A stretch of 64,000 nt of DNA from Flavobacteriales bacterium 34_180_T64 (GTDB taxonomy: Bacteria; Bacteroidota; Bacteroidia; Flavobacteriales; Flavobacteriaceae). Below the pieces are notes generated by a model. The model was not told the DNA's origin. It searched no databases and worked only from the letters and a program-made list of their open reading frames with translations. The stretch covers positions 1 through 64,000 of the forward strand of contig MAAR01000016.1 in assembly GCA_002162765.1 (NCBI GenBank). Reading direction: 5' to 3'. Position numbers and translations under genes: made by a program. Each line of letters starts with the position of its first letter. The stretch's first letter is position 1. Of this stretch, positions 62,620-64,000 are shown piece by piece.

Positions 62620-64000
62620 ATGAAAAAAATACTAATTGCTAATAGAGGTGAAATTGCTATTCGTGTGATGCGAACGGCTAAAAAAATGGGCATTAAAACA
62701 GTGGCAGTATATTCTACCGCAGACCGAAATGCTTTGCATGTAAAATATGCAGATGAAGCCGTACTAATTGGTGAAGCACCTTCGAATCAATCTTATCTTT
62801 TAGGTGATAAAATTATTGAAGTCGCGAAATCTCTAAATGTAGATGCAATTCATCCAGGTTATGGATTCTTAAGTGAAAACGCCGAATTCGCCGAAAAGGC
62901 AGAGAATAACAACATAACATTTATAGGGCCACGCTCTAAAGCCATTAAAATTATGGGCAGTAAATTGGCAGCAAAGGAAGCTGTTAAAGCCTATAACATT
63001 CCTATGGTGCCTGGAATTGATGAAGCAATAGTGGATGTTGAAAAAGCAAAAATAATCGCTAAGGAAATAGGATTCCCAATACTTATTAAGGCATCAGCTG
63101 GCGGTGGCGGAAAAGGAATGCGCGTCGTTGAAAAGGAAAGTGAACTAGAATCTCAAATGACTAGGGCAATAAGTGAAGCGACTTCCGCCTTTGGGGATGG
63201 TTCTGTTTTTATTGAAAAATATGTAAGCTCTCCACGCCATATCGAAATTCAAATTATGGCCGATACACATGGCAATGTTATTCATTTATTCGAAAGAGAG
63301 TGCAGCATTCAAAGGCGACATCAAAAAGTAGTAGAAGAAGCACCTTCTTCAGTATTAACCCCTGAACTACGTCAAAAAATGGGAGAAGCAGCTATTAACG
63401 TTGCGAAATCCTGCGATTATATTGGAGCTGGAACTGTTGAATTTCTTTTAGATGATGCGCACAATTTTTATTTTTTAGAAATGAATACTCGCCTTCAGGT
63501 GGAACATCCAGTGACTGAATTAATCTCTGACACAGATTTAGTAGAATTACAAATTAGAGTCGCCCGTGGTGAGACACTCCCTATTCAACAGCAAGATTTA
63601 AAAATTAATGGACATGCGCTAGAATTACGAGTTTATGCTGAAGACCCATTAAATGACTTTTTGCCAAGTGTTGGAACTTTAGAAACCTATAAATTACCTC
63701 TAGGAAATGGCATACGCGTTGATAATGGTTTTGAAGAGGGTATGGAGATTCCAATCTATTATGATCCTATGCTTTCAAAACTAATTACGTATGGTAAAAC
63801 CCGAGACGAAGCCATAGAAATTATGCTAAAAGCAATAGATAATTATCAAATTGATGGTATTCAAACCACATTACCATTTGGACGTTTTGTATTCAAACAT
63901 GAAGCATTTCGCTCCGGAAACTTCAATACGCATTTTGTAAAAAATTATTATTCCCCAGATGCACTAAAAGAAAGACATGAGACTGAAGCTAATATTGCTG
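62620..64000 (+). CDS. Biotin carboxylase subunit of acyl-CoA carboxylase, 3' end outside the window
   Basis: The frame opens at ATG 62620 and is uninterrupted to the window end, covering 460 codons. It has the biotin carboxylase motifs ANRGEIAIRV (7-16), HPGYGFLSENAEFA, the ATP-grasp glycine loop SAGGGGKGMR and MNTRLQVEHPVTE. The length beyond 445 residues and the tail FNTHFVKNYYSPDALK fit the propionyl- or acetyl-CoA carboxylase subunit of Bacteroidota more than classic AccC. The start is 1 bp after the stop of the biotin carrier gene, so both belong to one operon. Confidence 0.94.
   Translation, partial: MKKILIANRGEIAIRVMRTAKKMGIKTVAVYSTADRNALHVKYADEAVLIGEAPSNQSYLLGDKIIEVAKSLNVDAIHPGYGFLSENAEFAEKAENNNITFIGPRSKAIKIMGSKLAAKEAVKAYNIPMVPGIDEAIVDVEKAKIIAKEIGFPILIKASAGGGGKGMRVVEKESELESQMTRAISEATSAFGDGSVFIEKYVSSPRHIEIQIMADTHGNVIHLFERECSIQRRHQKVVEEAPSSVLTPELRQKMGEAAINVAKSCDYIGAGTVEFLLDDAHNFYFLEMNTRLQVEHPVTELISDTDLVELQIRVARGETLPIQQQDLKINGHALELRVYAEDPLNDFLPSVGTLETYKLPLGNGIRVDNGFEEGMEIPIYYDPMLSKLITYGKTRDEAIEIMLKAIDNYQIDGIQTTLPFGRFVFKHEAFRSGNFNTHFVKNYYSPDALKERHETEANIA

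Noticed and set aside
1-64000. CRISPR array, phage, restriction-modification or other defence island
   Set aside because: I found no repeat-spacer pattern, integrase cluster, capsid or nuclease operon. The only recombinase is the housekeeping xerD.

Overview
The window reads as chromosomal DNA of a marine-type member of the Flavobacteriaceae (Bacteroidota). The DNA is AT-rich (about one third G+C by eye). It encodes type IX secretion components (a PorP/SprF-like barrel, a PorE-like OmpA protein, PorQ), a C-terminal fragment of a gliding-associated repeat adhesin, a TonB-dependent receptor with a carboxypeptidase-like plug, many flavobacterial DUF families, and promoters of the Bacteroidota form TTG-N18-20-TAnnTTTG. 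Shine-Dalgarno sequences are mostly absent. Several genes start with TTG or GTG. I see no phage, insertion sequence, CRISPR, rRNA or tRNA.

Layout. 1-4.2 kb: the end of a secreted adhesin with near-identical 83-residue repeats, a PorP/SprF protein and a PorE-like OmpA protein, apparently one operon. 4.2-10.2 kb: a CPBP protease, a CAP-domain lipoprotein, pdxH, two small hypotheticals, and a pyrR-pyrB-(110 aa protein)-rnz operon. 10.3-17.3 kb: rpsA with a strong promoter, a BON-LysM protein, porQ-cmk, and lon. 17.5-20.4 kb: an ECF sigma factor, a membrane anti-sigma-like protein and two exported beta-solenoid-like proteins. 20.5-24.9 kb: two paralogous lipoproteins with an eight-cysteine N-terminal module and different C-terminal domains, an UMF1-type MFS protein and an M48 protease. 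25-31.5 kb: msrB, a DUF1572 gene, lpdA, aroQ, three small outer-membrane barrels each with its own terminator, and xerD.

31.6-34.1 kb: zapB-like, zapA, a 160-nt structured RNA that looks like the flavobacterial form of 6S RNA, and rny, all on the minus strand. 34.3-41.9 kb: an M23 peptidase, a TonB-dependent receptor, a cysteine desulfurase, an acidic calcium-repeat lipoprotein, and a DUF2027-Smr protein. 42-45.8 kb: a DUF2752 / CCC-motif membrane pair, rocD, and a sigma factor with DUF6768. 46-54.7 kb: rlmD with DUF6452 and DUF6048 genes, a DinB protein, a DUF4136 lipoprotein, a THUMP methyltransferase divergent from a methyltransferase-ZIP-DUF4268 operon, a GNAT protein, a hemolysin III protein and a DUF4294 protein. 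54.9-64 kb: an ABC permease fused to an M1 aminopeptidase with its ATPase, then M42 peptidase, Nudix and PrsW genes, and the biotin carrier and biotin carboxylase genes of an acyl-CoA carboxylase, the last cut by the window end.

Most of the content is core flavobacterial chromosome. The points most worth a second look are the 6S-like RNA, the paralogous eight-cysteine lipoproteins with swapped C-termini, the sigma/anti-sigma/beta-solenoid locus, three copies of a dispersed inverted-repeat element, promoter-like boxes only 4-5 nt before several start codons, and the homogenised adhesin repeats. No intergenic stretch exceeds about 300 bases.
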